The translations under genes were made by a program, and so were the position numbers. The notes beneath the pieces are model-generated. The model saw nothing but the letters and a program-made list of their open reading frames with translations. It did no database searches and had not been told where the DNA came from. From Betaproteobacteria bacterium UBA5582 (lineage in GTDB: Bacteria; Pseudomonadota; Gammaproteobacteria; Burkholderiales; Rhodocyclaceae): DNA of 64,000 nt. Where the stretch lies: positions 1 through 64,000 of the forward strand of contig DILW01000148.1 in the NCBI GenBank assembly GCA_002425245.1, read 5' to 3'. Numbering within the stretch: the first letter of the stretch is position 1; each line of letters opens with the position of its first letter. Shown in pieces: positions 61,217-64,000 of the stretch.

Positions 61217-61268
61217 ATTCTGGTGGGTCGTGAGTGATTCGAACACTCGACCTACGGATTAAGAGTCC
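61217..61268 (+). repeat. attR: Right attachment site, 3' part of tRNA-Lys(CTT)
   Basis: Identical over 52 bp to 33346-33397. It contains the 3' 48 nt of the intact tRNA-Lys(CTT) gene. Confidence 0.92.
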
Positions 61269-61296
61269 GCTGCTCTACCAACTGAGCTAACGACCC
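61221..61296 (-). tRNA. tRNA-Lys (anticodon CTT)
   Basis: A 76-nt cloverleaf with encoded CCA. Acceptor GGGTCGT pairs with ACGACCC; anticodon loop C-T-CTT-A-A; T-loop TTCGAAT. It is the island's target and was restored by the island end. Confidence 0.95.
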
Positions 61297-61310
61297 AGAA
61301 TTTTTTCACC

Positions 61311-61386
61311 TGGTGGGTCGGGCGAGATTCGAACTCGCGACCAACGGATTAAAAGTCCGCTGCTCTACCGACTGAGCTACCGACCC
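61311..61386 (-). tRNA. tRNA-Lys (anticodon TTT)
   Basis: A 76-nt cloverleaf with encoded CCA. Acceptor GGGTCGG pairs with CCGACCC; anticodon loop C-T-TTT-A-A. It lies 14 bp upstream of tRNA-Lys(CTT) on the same strand, so they form one transcript. Confidence 0.95.
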
Positions 61387-61535
61387 GGCCCACACGGGAA
61401 GCGCGCATTATAGGCAGGTGCGGGGCAGACGTCAACGCCATTCGGGAAATTGTGAAGATATGTGCTCCTGCCATTTTTCTACCATGGGACTGGCTAGAAT
61501 TTCCAGACAGCATTTCAACTCGATCAGGAGGCGGT

Positions 61536-62360
61536 ATGAACGAACAGGATATTTCCCGGTATCAGGACATTCTGGTGACGACCTTGACCGATGTCGGGGT
61601 CAAGGTGCTTGCTGCCATCGCTTTCTGGGTCATTGGCCGCTGGCTGATCGGGCTGGCGATACGTCTGGTACGTGGTGCTCTGGAGCGCCAGAAGGTCGAT
61701 CCAACCTTGTTGCGCTATGTCGGTTCGATCGTCAATGTGACGCTGAACATTCTGCTGGTGATCGGCATCCTGGGTTATTTCGGGGTGCAGACGACCACCT
61801 TTGCCGCCTTGGTGGCTGGGGCAGGCATCGCCATCGGTGCGGCCTGGGCCGGTCTGCTGGCCAATTTTGCGGCGGGGGCGTTCCTGATCGTCCTGCGCCC
61901 ATTCAAGGTGGGCGATTTCGTGACCATGGCCGGGACGACGGGGACGGTCACCGAGATCGGCCTGTTCGCAACGACCATCAACACGCCGGACAATGTTTCG
62001 ACGGTGATCGGCAACAACAAGATTTTTGGCGAGAACATCCAGAACTTCACCAATAACCCGTATCGTCGGGTCGACCTGAAGTGTCAGCTCTCCGGCGCTG
62101 CCGACCATCAGGCGGCGATGGCCCTGCTCAAGGCGAAGATTGCTGCGATTCCCAACGTGCTGACGACGCCGCCGGTCGATGTCGAGATTCTCGATTTCAC
62201 CCTGGTCGGTCCAGTGCTGGCGGTTCGCCCGTATTGCAACAACGATCACTACTGGCAGGTTTATTTCGACACCAACCGGGTGATCCGCGAGTCGCTTGCC
62301 GAGGCGGGTTTCCCGGCGCCGATGCCGGCGCAGAACGTGATCGTCACTCAGTCGGCTTGA
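61536..62360 (+). CDS. mscS: Small MscS-family mechanosensitive channel (chromosomal)
   Basis: A 274-aa channel. The pore-lining helix is glycine/alanine-rich (FAALVAGAGIAIGAAWAGLL, then ANFAAGAFLIVLRPFKVGDF), followed by the beta domain (TVIGNNKIFGENIQNF). ATG at 61536 has AGGAGGCGGT. Length and pattern fit MscS itself. Confidence 0.92.
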   Translation: MNEQDISRYQDILVTTLTDVGVKVLAAIAFWVIGRWLIGLAIRLVRGALERQKVDPTLLRYVGSIVNVTLNILLVIGILGYFGVQTTTFAALVAGAGIAIGAAWAGLLANFAAGAFLIVLRPFKVGDFVTMAGTTGTVTEIGLFATTINTPDNVSTVIGNNKIFGENIQNFTNNPYRRVDLKCQLSGAADHQAAMALLKAKIAAIPNVLTTPPVDVEILDFTLVGPVLAVRPYCNNDHYWQVYFDTNRVIRESLAEAGFPAPMPAQNVIVTQSA

Positions 62361-62372
62361 AGCTGGCGTCGA

Positions 62373-63209
62373 TCAGAAACGCAGGGCGGCAACCAGGGAT
62401 TCAACTTCCTGGGAGGATTCCTCAAGAATGCTGCTCAGCGTTGCCTCGCCGATCACGGCATCGACCAGCGGTGCCGAATCGGGCGAGCTGGTCGTTGCAT
62501 ATTGATTGAGCGGGGAGCTGACCGCGGCCAGTTCGTTGGCCAGTACCAGCGTATCGCCCAGGGTGACCGGCGGCAGCGAATGCAGCCCGTCCCAGACGGC
62601 TTCGACCGCCTCGCTGACTGTCGCGGGAATCGACAGCCGGGCGAGGATGGCACGGCCAACGGCGGGTTCGGCCTGTTCGCTCCAATCTGCTGGCTCGCCG
62701 GCGAGGAGTTCGGGAAAGCTGCTTGCCTGCGAGATCAGGAAAAATCCACCGATTTCGTGAATGATGCCGGCAAAAAGGGCTGTCTCCGGATCGCAACGGG
62801 TGACCCGCCGGGCGATGACATGAGCAAGCGCGGCGACATTGGCTGTGTGCGCCCACAATTGTTCCGCCGCAACGCGCTGTGCAGGCGTGCCGGGTGTGCC
62901 GGCCATCTGCCGGGTGGCGAGGGCCACGGTCAGGGTTCGTGTCGTGCGCAGCCCGATGCGGGCGATGGCGCCGCGTAGTTCACTGACATTCTGCCCACTG
63001 CGGCAGTAAGCGGCGCTGTTGGCAACGGCGACAATGCGCGCGGCCAGCAAGGGCGAAGCCTTGACCAGCTGGACGGCCTGATCCACGTGGCAGTCGGGCG
63101 AGTCGAGCTGCTGCACCAGTCTGAGCGACACGTCCACCCCGGTGGGAAAAGCGAGTTCGCCTTTCCCGGCCTTGTCGACGAGTTGTTGCAGGGCATTTTT
63201 GCGATCCAT
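62373..63209 (-). CDS. HDOD-domain protein
   Basis: A 278-aa protein with the HDOD core: PTGVDVSLRLVQQLDSPDCH, VDQAVQLVKASPLLAARIVA, NSAAYCRSGQNVSELRGAIA, and LFAGIIHEIGGFFLI. HDOD proteins lack HD catalytic residues and act in signalling, often with two-component or c-di-GMP networks. It is convergent with mscS and upstream of metF's end. Confidence 0.87.
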   Translation of the reverse strand: MDRKNALQQLVDKAGKGELAFPTGVDVSLRLVQQLDSPDCHVDQAVQLVKASPLLAARIVAVANSAAYCRSGQNVSELRGAIARIGLRTTRTLTVALATRQMAGTPGTPAQRVAAEQLWAHTANVAALAHVIARRVTRCDPETALFAGIIHEIGGFFLISQASSFPELLAGEPADWSEQAEPAVGRAILARLSIPATVSEAVEAVWDGLHSLPPVTLGDTLVLANELAAVSSPLNQYATTSSPDSAPLVDAVIGEATLSSILEESSQEVESLVAALRF

Positions 63210-63248
63210 CGGGCAATCTTACCCCGTGCCCGGTTTTCTGTGTCGTGT

Positions 63249-64000
63249 TCAGCCCAGGCGACGGCAGATTTCGCTGGTCAGCGCAGACTGGTTCATGCTG
63301 TAAAAGTGCAGGCCCGGGGCGCCGCCCTTGAGTAGCCGTTCGCACAGTTCGGTGACCAGATCGAGGCCGAAGGCACGGATTGAATCGCTATCGTCGCCGA
63401 AGCTCTCGAATTTCTTGCGCATCCAGCGGGGCAGGTCGGCGCCGCAGGCGTCCGAGAAGCGGGCCAGCTTGGTGAAGCCGGCGATGGGCATGATGCCGGG
63501 AACGATGGGGATGTCGACGCCGAGCGCGCGCGCTTCGTCGACGAAGTGGAAGTAGGCGTCGGCGTTGTAGAAATACTGCGTGATCGCCGAGTTGGCGCCG
63601 GCCTTGACCTTGCGCGCGAAGGCGTCGAGGTCGTCCTTCGGGCTGCGTGCCTGCGGGTGCCATTCCGGGTAGGCGGCGACTTCGATGCTGAAGTGGTTGC
63701 CGGTTTCGGCGCGGATGAATTCGACCAGTTCGTTGGCGTAGCGGAATTCGCCGGCCTCGGCCATACCCGAGGGCAGGTCGCCGCGCAGGGCGACGATGCG
63801 ACGGACGCCGGTCGCCTTGAATTCGGCCAGGATTTCGCGGATCGATTCGCGCGTCGAGCCGATGCACGACAGGTGCGGTGCGGCGTCGAAGCCTTCGCTG
63901 GCGATTTCGCGGACGATGGCGAAGGTGCGTTCGCGGGTCGACCCGCCGGCGCCGTAGGTGACCGAGAAGAACTCGGGTTTCAGTTTGGCCAGTTCGACCC
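63249..64000 (-). CDS. metF: 5,10-Methylenetetrahydrofolate reductase, partial
   Basis: The C-terminal 250 codons of a minus-strand gene running off the right edge. FSVTYGAGGSTRERTFAIVR, then ITQYFYNADAYFHFVDEARA, IVPGIMPIAGFTKLARFSDA and GAPGLHFYSMNQSALTSEIC are the FAD-enzyme blocks of MetF. It supplies methyl-tetrahydrofolate for methionine synthesis. Confidence 0.94.
   Translation of the reverse strand, partial: VELAKLKPEFFSVTYGAGGSTRERTFAIVREIASEGFDAAPHLSCIGSTRESIREILAEFKATGVRRIVALRGDLPSGMAEAGEFRYANELVEFIRAETGNHFSIEVAAYPEWHPQARSPKDDLDAFARKVKAGANSAITQYFYNADAYFHFVDEARALGVDIPIVPGIMPIAGFTKLARFSDACGADLPRWMRKKFESFGDDSDSIRAFGLDLVTELCERLLKGGAPGLHFYSMNQSALTSEICRRLG

Larger units (their letters stand above)
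33346..61268. mobile_element. Genomic island of about 27.9 kb in tRNA-Lys(CTT)
   Basis: A 52-bp sequence covering the last 48 nt of tRNA-Lys(CTT) is exactly repeated at 33346-33397 and 61217-61268, in the same orientation. A tyrosine integrase lies just inside the right copy, next to the reconstituted tRNA. Cargo includes stress/envelope genes, a second recombinase, a type I restriction operon with extra nucleases, an AlpA regulator and several unknowns. No conjugation genes, relaxase or structural phage genes are visible, so it is not a complete ICE or prophage; it may be mobilised in trans or immobile. Confidence 0.9.

Noticed and set aside
33346..61268. Prophage or conjugative element
   Set aside because: No capsid, tail, lysis, relaxase, coupling protein or type IV secretion genes are visible; integrase and AlpA alone do not support either.

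Overview
The window reads as a GC-rich chromosome segment of a betaproteobacterium, probably Rhodocyclales (Dechloromonas/Azonexus-like). This is inferred from codon use, a Dmp-type phenol hydroxylase set, TRAP transport of aromatics, and the proQ/rng/trhP/metF neighbourhood; no rRNA or marker gene fixes the taxon.

Region 1 (1-22.9 kb) is an aromatic catabolism cluster. hpaR (MarR repressor) and hpaA (AraC activator) are divergent. Next come a six-gene DmpKLMNOP-type diiron monooxygenase operon and a long operon: TRAP transporter dctPQM, hpaG1, hpaG2, hpaE, two tandem hpaD paralogues, hpaF, hpaH, hpaI, gabD and a Bcr/CflA-like exporter. The hpa genes encode the complete meta-cleavage route from homoprotocatechuate (3,4-dihydroxyphenylacetate) to pyruvate plus succinate. 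The usual flavin hydroxylase HpaBC is absent from the window, and the diiron monooxygenase sits in its place. Conserved 18-bp palindromes lie in the hpaR/hpaA gap, before dmpK and before dctP, which suggests one HpaR regulon. A second AraC regulator, an orphan DctP and a class II aldolase follow.

Region 2 (23-33.3 kb) is ordinary chromosome: MFS exporter, HbpS/GlcG-like protein, class III aminotransferase, acetoacetyl-CoA synthetase, acyltransferase, TrhP-like U32 protein, RNase G, dienelactone hydrolase and a ProQ/FinO protein.

Region 3 (33346-61268) is a genomic island of about 27.9 kb in tRNA-Lys(CTT). It is bounded by an exact 52-bp direct repeat, and a tyrosine integrase lies next to the intact tRNA. 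Cargo, left to right: an AcuR/AcuI-like pair; an 8-kb stress/envelope module (DUF456, CopD fragment, metallophosphoesterase, lipid kinase-like protein, DUF3616, HPF-like, NhaR-like, PsiE, MscS) framed by 50-bp direct repeats beside a second tyrosine recombinase; small DUF genes; an AT-richer membrane protein of unknown function; a five-gene defence operon hsdR-hsdM-PDDEXK(DUF1016)-hsdS-SIR2; an AlpA regulator; a 1.4-kb structured non-coding stretch; an unknown 267-aa protein; and a YkgJ-type cysteine-cluster protein.

Region 4 (61.2-64 kb) returns to chromosome: tRNA-Lys(CTT), tRNA-Lys(TTT), MscS, an HDOD protein and the 3' part of metF.
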